Below, one piece after another: positions 28,013 through 40,419 of a DNA stretch of 64,000 bases. Positions within the stretch are counted from its first letter, which is position 1. Each line of letters starts with the position of its first letter. The stretch comes from Chlorobium sp. N1 (GTDB lineage: Bacteria > Bacteroidota > Chlorobiia > Chlorobiales > Chlorobiaceae), in the NCBI RefSeq assembly GCF_004332115.1, contig NZ_SJPA01000004.1, forward strand, positions 117,149 through 181,148, given 5' to 3'. A model generated the notes under the pieces. It had not been told where the DNA came from, searched no databases, and worked only from the letters and a program-made list of their open reading frames with translations. The position numbers and the translations under genes are program-made.

Positions 28013-28783
28013 CTAGAGGGTGATCGAAAAGGCGCTGAGGGTGTTTTGGAAGATCGCTTCCGCGGCCTTTTCCACGCTGATCTCCCTGGCGTCGGCCACG
28101 GCTTCGGCCACGATCTTCACGTAGGCGGGCTCGTTGCGTTTGCCGCGGAACGGCACGGGGGCGAGGTAGGGGGCGTCGGTCTCGGTGAGCAGGCGCTCGA
28201 GCGGTACCCTGCGCACCACCTCCGGCAGCTGGGAGCGTTTGAAGGTGATGGTGCCGGGGATCGAGAGGTGGAATCCCCTGCCGACGCACTCGAGTGCGGT
28301 TTCGGTGTCGCCCGAAAAGCAGTGCATGACGCCCCGCAGGCCGGAGTGCTTCTCTTCGTCGAGGATGCGCAGGGTGTCCCGCCAGGCGTCGCGCGAGTGG
28401 ATGACGACCGGCAGGTCGAGCCGGCGGGCCATCCGCAGCATCGTGCGGAACGCCTCCTGCTGGTGCTCGGGGCTGTGGCCGGGGTAGTGGTAGTCGAGCC
28501 CGATCTCTCCGACGGCGACCGTTTCGGGGCGGCGGGCGAGCTCCTCGAGACCGAGGTAGACGTCGTCCGGCACCGGCGTTTCGGCTTCATTCGGATGCAG
28601 GCCCACGTTGGCTTTGATGAAGGAGTGTCTTGCTGCCAGCTCGACTGAGCGGCGGCTGCTCTCGAGGTCGGTGCCGGGATCGACGAGGAGCGCGACGCCC
28701 GCTTCCCGCATCCGGGCTATCACCGCTTCGCGGTCGCTGTTGAATTCCGGGAAGGAGAGGTGGCAGTGCGCGTCAGCAAACAT
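28013..28783 (-). CDS. TatD family deoxyribonuclease/hydrolase
   Basis: 256 aa metal-dependent TIM-barrel hydrolase. Metal and catalytic residues: DAHCHL at residues 4-9, [23 protein letters not shown] and [10 protein letters not shown]. TatD enzymes have 3'-5' DNase and RNA trimming activity in other bacteria. Overlaps the lspA stop by 11 bases, so likely translated from the same message. Length and all motifs are normal. Confidence 0.92.
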   Translation of the reverse strand: MFADAHCHLSFPEFNSDREAVIARMREAGVALLVDPGTDLESSRRSVELAARHSFIKANVGLHPNEAETPVPDDVYLGLEELARRPETVAVGEIGLDYHYPGHSPEHQQEAFRTMLRMARRLDLPVVIHSRDAWRDTLRILDEEKHSGLRGVMHCFSGDTETALECVGRGFHLSIPGTITFKRSQLPEVVRRVPLERLLTETDAPYLAPVPFRGKRNEPAYVKIVAEAVADAREISVEKAAEAIFQNTLSAFSITL

Positions 28784-29276
28784 CGTCGTTCTTTTCTGTA
28801 TCGGGGAAGATGCGGTCGTGGAAGAGGACCAGCATGCAGGCTCCGATGGTGATGGCCGAGTCGGCCACGTTGAAGATCGGCCAGAGCGAGACCCAGTGGC
28901 CGAAGAGCTCCCCCTGGTAGAGGTCGAAATAGATGAAGTCGGTGACCCTCCCGTAGAGGATGCGGTCGATCATGTTGCCGATCCCGCCTCCGGCGATGAG
29001 TCCGAATGCGGTGAGGAAGAGCGGCGAGCGGTTCTCGCTGCGCGCCACGTAGACGAAGACGCCGAGTACGATCGCTCCGGTGAGGAGGAGCAGCACCAGC
29101 GGAGGGGCGAACTCCATGCCGAAGGCCACGCCGCGGTTTTCGGCATAGGTGAGGGAGAGAAGGTCCCTGATGAGGGTGATGCTTCTGTCCTGGTCGCGCA
29201 GCAGTCTGACGGCGAGCTGCTTGGTCAGCTGGTCGGCTGCAATGACGGAGAACAGGAGCACGAAGAAGCGTTTCAT
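28773..29276 (-). CDS. lspA: Lipoprotein signal peptidase (signal peptidase II)
   Basis: Cleaves signal peptides of diacylglyceryl-modified prolipoproteins; inner membrane with four helices, 167 aa. Motifs: ADQLTKQLA near residue 14, [28 protein letters not shown] (catalytic Asp) and [11 protein letters not shown] (catalytic Asp). ATG at 29276 is the natural start; the frame upstream lacks family content. Its likely clients in this window include the Blc-type lipocalin. Overlaps tatD. Confidence 0.94.
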   Translation of the reverse strand: MKRFFVLLFSVIAADQLTKQLAVRLLRDQDRSITLIRDLLSLTYAENRGVAFGMEFAPPLVLLLLTGAIVLGVFVYVARSENRSPLFLTAFGLIAGGGIGNMIDRILYGRVTDFIYFDLYQGELFGHWVSLWPIFNVADSAITIGACMLVLFHDRIFPDTEKNDDVC

Positions 29277-29304
29277 GGACGACGGGCGGGGAAGGGTTGT
29301 GTGG

Positions 29305-30195
29305 TTACTGCTGGCGGCGTCTCTGCAGTTCTTCCAGGACGACGGGTTCGATCTCGGCCGTCGGCATGTCGAGCCCCGTCCAGAGCTGGAACGAGCGTGC
29401 CGCCTGCGCCAGGAGCATCGCGATGCCCGGGATCGTGGAGGCTCCGGCCTCCCGGGCAGAGATGAGCAGCGGCGTATCCGCGGGGTTGTAGACCATGTCG
29501 TAGACCGTCTGCCCTTCGTGGAAGGCTCGCGCTCCGGCGGGGACGATGCTTTCATGGGCGTCGGTGCGCCCGTGGGTGCCTTTCGGCGTGGCGTTGACGA
29601 GCAGCGTGGCCTCGCGGCACCGCTCGACGGCTCCGCGCTCTCCCCGGTCGAGCTCCTCCTGCAGGGCGAGCTCCAGGAACCCTTCGCTGATATGGCGCTC
29701 CAGGCGGGCGCCCGCGCTCTCGGGGTCGCGTACGAACACGGTGAGCCGCGAGGGAGGGAAGTCCCGCTTCATCGCTTCTATGGCGGCCAGGGCGGCGCCT
29801 CCGCTGCCGAAGAGGACCGCCGGCCGTCCGGCGATGCCGGCTTTGCGGGCCATGAGCGGGGCGGCGAACCCTGCGATGTCGGTATTGTGGCCGACAAGCT
29901 TCCCTTCATCGTTGACGATGGTGTTGACCGCCCCGATGCTCCTGGCGTCCAGGGAGAGCTCGTCAAGGAACGGCACCACCGTCTCCTTGTAGGGGATGGT
30001 GACGTTGCAGCCCGAGATGCCGAGCGAGCGGACGCCTCCGAGGGCGAAGGGGACCTGGGCGGGATCGGCGATGCTGAAAATGGTGTAGACGGCCTCCAGC
30101 CGCAGGAGGTCGAAGGCGGTGTTGTGGATCAGGGGAGAGAGCGAGTATCCGACGTCACGGCCGATGAGTCCGTAGATCTGAGGGGCCCCGTTCAT
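29305..30195 (-). CDS. aroE: Shikimate dehydrogenase
   Basis: Reduces 3-dehydroshikimate to shikimate with NADPH, aromatic amino acid pathway. 296 aa. Substrate site [14 protein letters not shown] near the start, catalytic Lys in NVTIPYKE, catalytic Asp in NTDIAGF, NADP motif [10 protein letters not shown], then NATPKGTHG and the YNPADTPLL block. The start overlaps the stop of the TPR gene by four bases (ATGA), suggesting coupling. The loop after the NADP strand carries [13 protein letters not shown] preference is assumed from the family. Confidence 0.93.
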   Translation of the reverse strand: MNGAPQIYGLIGRDVGYSLSPLIHNTAFDLLRLEAVYTIFSIADPAQVPFALGGVRSLGISGCNVTIPYKETVVPFLDELSLDARSIGAVNTIVNDEGKLVGHNTDIAGFAAPLMARKAGIAGRPAVLFGSGGAALAAIEAMKRDFPPSRLTVFVRDPESAGARLERHISEGFLELALQEELDRGERGAVERCREATLLVNATPKGTHGRTDAHESIVPAGARAFHEGQTVYDMVYNPADTPLLISAREAGASTIPGIAMLLAQAARSFQLWTGLDMPTAEIEPVVLEELQRRRQQ

Positions 30196-31589
30196 GAAAT
30201 CCCGAGCATCCTCCTTACCGCGTCCTGCTGGTAGAGCTCGGGGAACTCGCTCTTGAAGTACTGCTTCTTGTCGGGGTCGATCTTGAAGGCCTTGCTGAGC
30301 GCCTTGAGCGTGCTGAGCTTGTCGCCCATCGCGAAGTAGGCGGCGGCGATCTCGAAGTGGGCGTCTGCCGAGTGAGGCTGCAGCCGTATCGACTGCTGCA
30401 GGGCGTCGATCGAGTCGTTGATGTGGCCGGCCTCGCGGAGCACCATGGCGAAATCGACCCAGATCTGCGGACTTTCCCGGTCGAGCTCGATCACCCGGTG
30501 GTAGGTCTCGATGGATTCCTCGAGCTGGTTGACGTTGTATTCGATCTCGGCTTTCAGGAGCAGGAACTCGATGTTGTCGGGGACGAGCTTCAGGGCCTCC
30601 ATGACGGCGTCGAAGGATTCGGCGTACTCGTCCATCGCCTCATGGCAGCAGGCCAGCGCGAACCATCCGTCGGCGAAGTCTGCGCTCTGTCGGATGCACT
30701 TGCGGTAGCAGTCGGCCGCTTCAGGGTACTGCTCGAGCTCCTCGCAGGCGATGCCGAGGTTGTAGAGGGCGTTGATGTCGTCGGGCTCGTAGACGAGCGT
30801 CTGGCGGTAGCTTTCGGCGGCTTCCGCGATCCGGCCGTTGATGGCCAGCACGTTGGCCCGGTTGTACCATGCCGAGCTGAAGTCGTCGGAGATGGCCAGG
30901 GCCATGTCGTAGCACTCGAGCGCGTCATCGTAGCGCTTCATCTTGCTGAGCACCAGCCCCTGGTTGTACCAGGCGTTGATGTTGTAGGGATCGAGGTCGA
31001 GGTTCTTTTTGTAGTCGGCGCAGCTCTCCTCGAGTCGGCCGAGCAGGTCGCGGCAGTAGGCCAGCTCGTACCAGGCTTCGGAGAATTCCGGGTCGAGCTC
31101 GAGCGTGCGCAGGAACTCACTTTCGGCCTCCCCGTAGCGGTCGAGCCGCTGGAGGATGGTGCCGCGGTAGTAGTGGTACTCTTTTTCTATTGAGCTGTCG
31201 GAAACGATCGCCTCGATCTCTTCGAGCGCGCGCTCGAGCTCGCCGGTGTTGAACCATGCGAGGGCGAGGTTGAGGGTCATTTCGCTGTCGGAGGGGCTGA
31301 GCAGGGATGCCTGCGAGAACGCCTCGAGCGCCTCCTCGAACAGCCCGTTGAGGGTCAGGCAGTTGCCGAGGTGGAACCAGGTTTCGGTATTGTAGGGGGC
31401 GATCTCCTCGAGGCGCCGGGCCACGAGGAGCGATTCGGCGATGAAGCCCTCTTCGTTGAGCTGGATGATGCGCTCTATCAGCTCGTCAGAATCAAACAGT
31501 GCGTCAAGTCCTTCAAGGTCCGGCGTTCCCTTTTCCCGTGGATCCCTCCGGGAGTCGTGGTTTTCGTCGAAAAAATCAGGCAGGTTCAT
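30192..31589 (-). CDS. Large TPR protein
   Basis: 465 aa made almost entirely of tetratricopeptide repeats, roughly eleven to twelve by eye, each with the W/Y-x2-L/R ... G/A ... A/F pattern (for example [22 protein letters not shown] and [22 protein letters not shown]). N-terminal 45 residues are acidic and non-repeat; C-terminus ends in a non-repeat cap with [13 protein letters not shown]. No signal peptide or membrane helix, so cytosolic scaffold. Coupled to aroE by ATGA. Partner unknown. Similar long TPR proteins are common in Chlorobi and Bacteroidetes. Confidence 0.75.
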   Translation of the reverse strand: MNLPDFFDENHDSRRDPREKGTPDLEGLDALFDSDELIERIIQLNEEGFIAESLLVARRLEEIAPYNTETWFHLGNCLTLNGLFEEALEAFSQASLLSPSDSEMTLNLALAWFNTGELERALEEIEAIVSDSSIEKEYHYYRGTILQRLDRYGEAESEFLRTLELDPEFSEAWYELAYCRDLLGRLEESCADYKKNLDLDPYNINAWYNQGLVLSKMKRYDDALECYDMALAISDDFSSAWYNRANVLAINGRIAEAAESYRQTLVYEPDDINALYNLGIACEELEQYPEAADCYRKCIRQSADFADGWFALACCHEAMDEYAESFDAVMEALKLVPDNIEFLLLKAEIEYNVNQLEESIETYHRVIELDRESPQIWVDFAMVLREAGHINDSIDALQQSIRLQPHSADAHFEIAAAYFAMGDKLSTLKALSKAFKIDPDKKQYFKSEFPELYQQDAVRRMLGIS

Positions 31590-31693
31590 TGGCAGGCGTC
31601 ATGTATTTCACTTCCATCATCGGGGCACGGCACAAAGGTAAATATACGAGAAATATCCGAACAACAACAGGACGGCTTTCCGTTCCGGGGTCA

Positions 31694-33586
31694 TCAGGGA
31701 TGGTAGTGGCGGAAAATCGACACGCCCTTGACGCTTCCGGCGACGGCTGAGAGTTCCTCCTGGCTCGCGGCGGCTACTCCTTCGACGGAGCCGAATCGCT
31801 CGAGGAGGGCGAAGGCGGTCTTTTCGCCTATTCCGGGAATCGAGGTAAGCCCCGTCTGCAGGGTCCGCTTCCGGCGCAGGTCGCGGTGGAAGGTGATGGC
31901 GAAGCGGTGCGCCTCGTCGCGCAGCTGCTGCAGCAGCTTGAGGGCCGGCGAGGTCTTCGGTATGTTGTAGGGGAGGGACGAGCCCGGCACGAAGACCTCC
32001 TCGAGCCGCTTGGCGAGCCCGATGACAGGGATCTTCAGGCCGAGTTCGTCGAGCACCGCTTTGGCGACGGAGAGCTGGCCCTTGCCGCCGTCGACGACGA
32101 TGAGGTCCGGCATGGGAAGCTCTTCCTGGAGCGATCCGCCGTAGCGGCGGCGGAGCACGGTCTCCATGGCTGCGTAGTCGTCTGAGCTCCCCGTTCCGCA
32201 GGCCTCTTCGAGCTCCTGAAGGCGGAACTTCCGGTAGGCCTTCTTCATGGGCTTGCCGTGCACGAAAGAGACCATCGAGCTGACATAGTCGGAGCCCTGG
32301 AGGTGCGAGTTGTCGAAACACTCGATCCGGCGCGGCGCGTGCTGGAGGCGCAGCGACTCCTGGAGGGCCGTTACCCCGTAGTGTTCGCGCGCCGCCTCTC
32401 CCCGTTTCTGCTTCTGCACCAGGTATTCGGCGAGGTGGTGCCGGGCGTTCTGGCGGCACATCTCGACCAGCTGGGCCTTTTCGCCGATACGGGGTACCGT
32501 GAACTTCACCTGCCGGCGCCGCTCTCCGCCCGCCTCCTCACGGTCATGGGCGATCGCACGCAGGCTTTCGCTCTCCTCCTCTCCGAGCGGGACCGGGAGC
32601 AGCACCTCGTCCGGCATGGGTTCGGGAGACTTGAGGTAGTGGTCTTCGAGCACCCGCAGCAGCAGGGCGTCCTCGGCTTCGCCGGCGGTGTTGGTAAGGG
32701 TGAACTGCCTCGCTCCGAGCATCTTGCCCTCCCGGATGCGGAAGACCACCCCGCAGGCCTCGTCCCGGCCCGGGGCGACGGCGGCGACGTCGCGGTCGAG
32801 GCCGTCCTGGGCCACGATCTTCTGGCGGTCGGCGTAGCGCCGGAGGCTCTGCAGCTGGAGCTTCAGCTCTGCCGCCTCCTCGAAGCGCAGCGCTTCTGCC
32901 GCCCGGAGCATCTTTTCCTGCAGCTCACGGAGGAGCCCCGAAGTGCGTCCCTTGAGGAGGCGTACGATCTCTCCGATCATCTCCAGGTACTCCTCCTCGT
33001 CCTGGAGCCCTTCGCAGGGGCCCTTGCACTTGCCGATATGGTAGTCGAGGCAGAGCTTGTATTTTTTTCGGGCGATGTTTTCCGGAGTAAGGCTGTAGCG
33101 GCAGCTGCGGACCGGGAAGATGGAGCCGATGAGCTCGAGGATCGAGCGCAGCTGGCCGGCTTCGGTGTAGGGGCCGAACCAGGTCGAGCCGTCGCGGGTG
33201 CGGTTGCGCGAGATGAAGATGCGCGGGAAGGGTTCGTTTGAGATGACGAGCCAGGGGTAGGTCTTGTCGTCCTTCAGGTTGACGTTGTAGCGGGGCCTCT
33301 GCTCCTTGATGAGGTTGTTCTCGAGGATCAGCGCCTCGACTTCCGAGGAGGTGATGATGATCTCGATATCTGCGATATGGCCGACGAGCACCTGCGTCTT
33401 GCCGGTGAGCTGGCGCGGGTCGCGGAAGTACGAGCGCACCCTCGAGCGGATGTTCTTGGCCTTGCCGACGTAGATCACCCGTCCGGCGGCGTTCTTGAAC
33501 TGGTAGATGCCGGGGGCGGTCGGCAGCGAGGCGACTTTCTCCTGCAATGCCCTCGGGGCGGCGTTGGTCTCGATGTCGGCTGCCAT
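31694..33586 (-). CDS. uvrC: Excinuclease ABC subunit C
   Basis: Dual-incision nuclease of nucleotide excision repair, 630 aa (E. coli 610). GIY-YIG 3'-incision domain at residues ~20-100 (APGIYQFKNAAGRVIYVGKAKN), a UVR motif near residue 215 (EEAAELKLQLQSL), the 5'-incision RNase H-like domain with CFDNSHLQG, IVVDGGKGQL and the AHRFAITFHR stretch, and a C-terminal helix-hairpin-helix pair (IPGIGEKTAFALLERFGSVEGV). Cys cluster LCLDYHIGKCKGPC around residue 175 may hold an Fe-S centre as in other UvrC. ATG at 33586 matches family N-terminus. Confidence 0.94.
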   Translation of the reverse strand: MAADIETNAAPRALQEKVASLPTAPGIYQFKNAAGRVIYVGKAKNIRSRVRSYFRDPRQLTGKTQVLVGHIADIEIIITSSEVEALILENNLIKEQRPRYNVNLKDDKTYPWLVISNEPFPRIFISRNRTRDGSTWFGPYTEAGQLRSILELIGSIFPVRSCRYSLTPENIARKKYKLCLDYHIGKCKGPCEGLQDEEEYLEMIGEIVRLLKGRTSGLLRELQEKMLRAAEALRFEEAAELKLQLQSLRRYADRQKIVAQDGLDRDVAAVAPGRDEACGVVFRIREGKMLGARQFTLTNTAGEAEDALLLRVLEDHYLKSPEPMPDEVLLPVPLGEEESESLRAIAHDREEAGGERRRQVKFTVPRIGEKAQLVEMCRQNARHHLAEYLVQKQKRGEAAREHYGVTALQESLRLQHAPRRIECFDNSHLQGSDYVSSMVSFVHGKPMKKAYRKFRLQELEEACGTGSSDDYAAMETVLRRRYGGSLQEELPMPDLIVVDGGKGQLSVAKAVLDELGLKIPVIGLAKRLEEVFVPGSSLPYNIPKTSPALKLLQQLRDEAHRFAITFHRDLRRKRTLQTGLTSIPGIGEKTAFALLERFGSVEGVAAASQEELSAVAGSVKGVSIFRHYHP

Positions 33587-33650
33587 CTGCGGGGGCGTTC
33601 TTCTGGATTCGGGGCGTTTGGTCGTTGTCTCTTCGACTTGAAAGTAAACA

Positions 33651-33685
33651 AAAAAAAAGGCGCGGTTGGTTCCGCGCCTTTTTTT
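33651..33685 (-). terminator. Terminator of the sodium:solute symporter gene
   Basis: A near-perfect hairpin AAAAAAAAGGCGCGG / CCGCGCCTTTTTTT with loop TTGGTT. On the minus strand it lies about 17 bases after the symporter stop and ends in eight T. It is symmetric enough to work both ways, but no plus-strand gene ends here. Confidence 0.88.
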
Positions 33686-33701
33686 CTTTCCGGGTGTTCC
33701 G

Positions 33702-35498
<1,797 letters not shown>

Positions 35499-35558
35499 AG
35501 CGGTAAACGGTTAAGGTTTTGTTGTGTGTGCTTTGAAGTGTGTTTCCCGGTAGGCCCG

Positions 35559-35816
35559 TCAGTCCTCGCGGACGTCGAACTTCTTGTCGAGCCGGTTCAT
35601 CAGCGCGACATAGACGAAGATCAGGACGACGAAGGTGTAGATCGATCCCTGCTGGGCAAACCAGAAGCCGAGCTTGAAGCCGCCCACATGAATGGTGTTG
35701 AGCTGGTCTACAAGGAGAATCCCGAACCCGTACGATACGACAAACCAGACCGTCAGCAGACCGACGAGGTAGCTGAGGTTGATTTTCCAGTACTCCTGGA
35801 GTTTTCCTTTTTCCAT
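35559..35816 (-). CDS. DUF4212 small membrane partner of the symporter
   Basis: 85 aa with two membrane helices (about residues 14-36 and 50-74) around an amphipathic GGFKLGFWFAQQGS loop, ending in NRLDKKFDVRED. DUF4212 (Na_symport_sm) proteins occur directly upstream of SSS symporters as here and are taken as small accessory subunits. The leader has CAACAACCATAAA 12 bases before the ATG, the same motif as upstream of the PNP and PagL-like genes. Confidence 0.85.
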   Translation of the reverse strand: MEKGKLQEYWKINLSYLVGLLTVWFVVSYGFGILLVDQLNTIHVGGFKLGFWFAQQGSIYTFVVLIFVYVALMNRLDKKFDVRED

Positions 35817-35996
35817 GGATGGTGTGGTTTATGGTTGTTGTGGCGTGCCTGCAAAAAAAGACATAACAGTAAGTTAATGAAAAAGTTCCTTCATATGGAA
35901 GCAGCGCAACGATTGTTGAATGGGGGAGAACAAAAAGCCCGAAAGTACCGCGTGATTTCGGGCACTTTCGGGCGTGGAACGGTGGGTGGGGAGTGC

Positions 35997-36476
35997 TTAT
36001 TCGGCGATGACCGGGGCGAGCATCCGCTCTTCGTCGGCGGCGACGCTGCCTCCCATGACCCTGGCGATGTTGCCGCCGAAGATCTTGGCCATGAGCCCCA
36101 TGTTCATGCCGGTGATATAGATTTTGTCGCCCTCGCCTTCATAGACGCCCCAGGCGCAGGGCATGAGGGTGGAGACCTCGGGGTTGGTGGCGAGTACCTC
36201 CTGGGCGTACTTGGCGTTGCAGAGTTCTACGATGCTGACCTGCTTGTCGAGCGTGACCCCCTGCTTTGCGATGGATGCGGTCATGTTGCGTGTTGCGGGC
36301 GACTGCCAGTCGTTGGCTTCGATCGAGTTTTTCAGTGCGGCGCAGGTCTCCTCCACGGTCGCGTAGCGGCTCTCGTGGGTGGTGAGCATCATTGAGGGCA
36401 TCATCTGCATGGCCAGAATGCCGGTGAGGATGACGCCGGCGATGAGTCCGGCAATGAATGTGACGGCTTTGTTCAT
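35997..36476 (-). CDS. DUF302 domain protein, membrane-anchored
   Basis: 159 aa. N-terminal hydrophobic anchor or signal (FIAGLIAGVILTGILAMQMMP), then a single DUF302-type alpha/beta domain: YATVEETCAALKNSIEA, VSIVELCNAKYAQEVLATNPEVSTLMPCAWGVYE, and YITGMNMGLMAK. DUF302 members are small soluble or periplasmic proteins of unknown role, sometimes fused to SHOCT or near thiol/sulfur genes. Two cysteines (in VEETCA and VELCNA) plus a third in MPCAWG are conserved-looking. No ligand is known. Confidence 0.75.
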   Translation of the reverse strand: MNKAVTFIAGLIAGVILTGILAMQMMPSMMLTTHESRYATVEETCAALKNSIEANDWQSPATRNMTASIAKQGVTLDKQVSIVELCNAKYAQEVLATNPEVSTLMPCAWGVYEGEGDKIYITGMNMGLMAKIFGGNIARVMGGSVAADEERMLAPVIAE

Positions 36477-36625
36477 GGTGGTAGCGGTTTTGTCGTTCGG
36501 GAAGAGATGCACTTGCGCCTGCCGTGTTGTCCGGCCAGTAACTTTCAATGTACTGCGGAATCGCGTTTCAGGCAAATGCCCGAAACGGCAGGAGTGGGTT
36601 CGTGATGGCAGGATAAGAAGACGGG

Positions 36626-36660
36626 AAAAAGAAAAGGCCGCCCTTCTGAGGCGGCCTTTT
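36626..36660 (-). terminator. Terminator of the porin gene
   Basis: On the minus strand, stem AAAAGGCCGC / GCGGCCTTTT with loop of nine bases, then CTTTTTC; starts 29 bases after the porin stop. Confidence 0.85.
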
Positions 36661-36688
36661 GCTCGTGCTTCAGGTGTAGGGTCTACAC

Positions 36689-37825
36689 TTAGAAGTTGAC
36701 GGTTGCCCAGAGCTCGCAGCGCAGCGTGCTGGTGTCGCTGTCGGTGGTTGCGGTCTCGGTGGACTTGGTCAGCCAGCGGAGGGTCGGCTGCAGGTTGAAG
36801 CTGCCGGCTGCGGACTCGTAGACGTTGTACTTGTACTGCGCCCACACGAAGGTGTTCGAGTAGTCGGTGTTGGTCTTGTTGTCCGCTGCAGGGTTGTAGT
36901 CGACCCATGCCATGAAGGGGCCGTACTCGCCCTTCAGGCGGTAGACTGCTGCATGGTAGTCAGCACCGTTGTCCTCGCAGAACGTGTAGAACGCGCTGCC
37001 GGTCAGTTTCAGATCGTCTCCGACAGGTACGGATGCGGTTGCACCGAAGGTCCAGGGCGTCACATCTTTTGCAAAGGTGACATCCGTGGTTGCCGGAACA
37101 TAGCCGTTTACCGCATTGGTGGCAAAAGCGGTCGCAACCTTAGTCTGATCCCAGACGTCGGTGTTGCCGATCACGGTGACCATCTGCGGTTCGATGGTGA
37201 TGTCGCCGACGTTCATCTTGTAGGAGAGGTGCACGCCGTAGCCGTCATTGAACAGGCCGCCGTCAGTATTTACGCTGCCTGCAATTGCAGTGATCGGAGA
37301 TTCGTTGTCGAGCACGAGGACGGTGGCGTTGAGGTCGCCGTCACCGAGCTTGGTGCCGTAGTTGACGCCGTAGCCGCGGTCGAAGTTGATGTTGAAGACC
37401 GGGGTGTCCAGGGCCTGCGTCGGATAGAGCGAGAGGTCGAGGATCGGGTTGTTGAAGCTGTTCAGCGGCATGCGGCCCATCATGTAATGGCTGTCCTGCA
37501 TCATGCGGCCGAAGTAGAAGTTCGAGATGTCGACGGTGATGGCCTCATGGTTGCCGTAGCCTACGGTCTGCCAGCCGCCGGCGATGTTGCCTTCCTCGTT
37601 CATCAGCATGGTCTTGAAGAAGTAGCCCTGGCCGAGGTCTGCCGCGCCCTTCAGGCGGATCCTGTACTGCCACTTGACGTCGTCAGCAGTGGTTCCGGTA
37701 TCGTTGTCGTTGAACTCCGTGCGCATGCGGATGCTTGCGTCTCCGCCGATTTTCAGCTCAGCCTGCGCGGGGGATGCGTATGACAGTACTGCAAACATTG
37801 CAGCAAGCGATAGCATTTTTTTCAT
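36689..37825 (-). CDS. Outer membrane porin-like beta-barrel protein
   Basis: 378 aa. Classical signal peptide MKKMLSLAAMFAVLSYASPAQA (written here in part: cleavage after SPAQA, about residue 22), then alternating-strand sequence rich in aromatic residues at girdle positions (LKIGGDASIRMRTEF; WQYRIRLKGAADLGQGYFFK; FVWAQYKYNVYES) and a terminal aromatic residue (ATVNF, ending in Phe) typical for BAM recognition. Green sulfur porins of this type are known; substrate unknown. The dispersed low-complexity of codon choices differs from the very GC-rich neighbours, which is usual for highly expressed porins. Confidence 0.8.
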   Translation of the reverse strand: MKKMLSLAAMFAVLSYASPAQAELKIGGDASIRMRTEFNDNDTGTTADDVKWQYRIRLKGAADLGQGYFFKTMLMNEEGNIAGGWQTVGYGNHEAITVDISNFYFGRMMQDSHYMMGRMPLNSFNNPILDLSLYPTQALDTPVFNINFDRGYGVNYGTKLGDGDLNATVLVLDNESPITAIAGSVNTDGGLFNDGYGVHLSYKMNVGDITIEPQMVTVIGNTDVWDQTKVATAFATNAVNGYVPATTDVTFAKDVTPWTFGATASVPVGDDLKLTGSAFYTFCEDNGADYHAAVYRLKGEYGPFMAWVDYNPAADNKTNTDYSNTFVWAQYKYNVYESAAGSFNLQPTLRWLTKSTETATTDSDTSTLRCELWATVNF

Positions 37826-38201
37826 GTGTCGGTCTCCGTTAGGTTGTGTGTGTGCGTTGCAGAGAAAAATGGCTCCGTCCTCCCCTGGGTGGCCGGGAAC
37901 CGGACAAGAAAAAAAGAACACGTGTGCTTGTACTTAACACTAAAGGTAAATAGAACAATACGAAAGGCGCAAATTAATTTTTCCGGGGGCCCAGCTGTAT
38001 GGTATTTGGATTATATGATTATTATACAAGGATTTGTGCCGGGAGAGCGGGGTTTTTACGCTTCCCCCGGAGATGTTTTTTTTCTTGTAAGTGCTGTTTC
38101 TGGCGCCCGATGAAGGCGGAAACCGATCGTTTTTCGCTCGGTTTTTCCGATTCTCGGGTGTCCGAGGAGACCCTGAACCCGATATATATGGAGGTGTGTA
38201 C
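37826..38201. other. Divergent intergenic region porin / Nudix
   Basis: 376 bases without a gene. Contains the porin leader with CACACACAACC, an AT-rich stretch at about 37945-38030, and the strong GGAGGTG ribosome site (38190) of the Nudix gene. Both promoters should lie here, but no clear -35/-10 pair is called. Confidence 0.5.
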
Positions 38202-38708
38202 ATGGGAAACGTGACGCTGCGCGTCAGCGCACTCTGCATCCGGGACGGCAGCGTCCTGCTCATTGAACACAAGAGCTTCGCCGCAGGCGATCCGGCTTTT
38301 CCCGAGAGCTACTGGATACTTCCCGGCGGCGGGGTCGAGCGGGGAGAGACGCTCGAGGACGCCGTGCGGCGCGAGATGCAGGAGGAGACCGGGCTCAGCT
38401 GCCGGGTCGGCCCCCTGATCTTCGTCAAGGAGCTCCTCTACCCCTATCCCGGAGCGCCCGGCCAGGGCAGCCGCCACCACTCCCTTTCGCTCGGATTCCA
38501 CTGCGAGGTGACGGGAGGCGAGACCATCACGGGCCGCGATCCCGAGTATCCCGACGACCGGCAGATGATCATTCGGGTCGACTGGCTGCCGATTTCGGAG
38601 CTCAGCCGCTACGAGCTCTATCCTCCGTTCCTCGCCGACTACATCCGCAAAGGGGCGGCGTCGGGGTTCGAGGGCGCCGCGCCGGAGTTCTTCGACTCCC
38701 TCCTCTAG
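38202..38708 (+). CDS. Nudix hydrolase
   Basis: 168 aa, one Nudix domain. The box GGGVERGETLEDAVRREMQEETGL fits G-x5-E-x7-REUxEExGU and sits near residue 46. Preceding strands read VSALCIRDGSVLLIEHKS, as in ADP-ribose or dinucleotide pyrophosphatases. Start at 38202 is set by a perfect GGAGGTG ribosome site six bases upstream, an unusually strong signal in this genome. Substrate cannot be called. Faces the PagL-like gene. Confidence 0.88.
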   Translation: MGNVTLRVSALCIRDGSVLLIEHKSFAAGDPAFPESYWILPGGGVERGETLEDAVRREMQEETGLSCRVGPLIFVKELLYPYPGAPGQGSRHHSLSLGFHCEVTGGETITGRDPEYPDDRQMIIRVDWLPISELSRYELYPPFLADYIRKGAASGFEGAAPEFFDSLL

Positions 38709-38742
38709 TCCGCCGGCTCCTTCCCCTCCTGTCTATAATGAA

Positions 38743-38770
38743 GAAAGCCGCGGTTGCTGCCGCGGCTTTC
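38743..38770. terminator. Bidirectional hairpin between Nudix and PagL-like genes
   Basis: Stem GAAAGCCGCGG / CCGCGGCTTTC, loop TTGCTG, between convergent stops at 38708 and 38799. T tract is short on both sides. Confidence 0.65.
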
Positions 38771-38798
38771 CTCGTATTCCTGTTTTCCGTTCCGGTTC

Positions 38799-39344
38799 TC
38801 AGAACTTGTGTCCGAACCGGATGCCGATGTTGTCTATCCCAGGGTTGGGATCGGCCGTGTTGGCGTTGGAGATGTGGTCCATCATAAGCGAGACCCTGTT
38901 GCAGGGGTTCAGGTTGTAGCCCGCCTCGAGTGCCAGGCGCAGGAGGATTGCGCTGCCGAGGTTCTTGCCGGTCTCGCTGTTGGCCGAGAGTCCGACGGCG
39001 GTGTCGAAAAAGACGCCGTTCTTCCATTCGTACTCCCAGACGCCGCCGCCGTAGATGTGGCTGGTATCGCCGCAGCTGTTGAGCGATGCGCCGAAGTTCG
39101 GGCGCAGCGCGCCGCCGAGCATCTCCTGCTCGGGGGTGAAGACGAGCTCGGCATTGATGTCGACGCCGTGCTCGGAGGGAACGGCCCCCCAGAGGTTGAT
39201 GTCGGTGTCGTGGGCGAGTACGCCGACGCGCATTTCATGCAGCCAGCTGCTTTCGGCCTGGGCCGATGAGGGCGCAGAGAGGAGGCAGAGGGCGGCGGCG
39301 AGCAGGATTCCTTTCTTTTTCGATTTTGCTTTTACGGGGGTCAT
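38799..39344 (-). CDS. pagL: Acyloxyacyl hydrolase / PagL-like lipid A 3-O-deacylase
   Basis: 181 aa outer membrane beta-barrel with a signal peptide (cleavage after SAQA, residue 30). The active-site pattern is DHISNA at residues 156-161: His157 and Ser159 match the PagL His/Ser pair, and NPGIDNIGIRFGHKF ends the barrel with terminal Phe. The Glu of P. aeruginosa PagL would map near Asp171, so the triad residue is uncertain. Removes the 3-O acyl chain of lipid A in other bacteria. The leader has CACAACCATAAA 11 bases before the ATG. Confidence 0.7.
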   Translation of the reverse strand: MTPVKAKSKKKGILLAAALCLLSAPSSAQAESSWLHEMRVGVLAHDTDINLWGAVPSEHGVDINAELVFTPEQEMLGGALRPNFGASLNSCGDTSHIYGGGVWEYEWKNGVFFDTAVGLSANSETGKNLGSAILLRLALEAGYNLNPCNRVSLMMDHISNANTADPNPGIDNIGIRFGHKF

Positions 39345-39392
39345 GATGGGACTGTTTATGGTTGTGTGTGGTGTGTGGGTACTAAAGGGTTG

Positions 39393-40325
<933 letters not shown>

Positions 40326-40419
40326 GGGAGTGTTCTTGTTGTATATGCGACGGTTTCGTGTTAAATGTATGAAATTTTTGGCGTTCAGGAAGTACCTCCG
40401 TCGGGGCGTTTTTTTCCGC

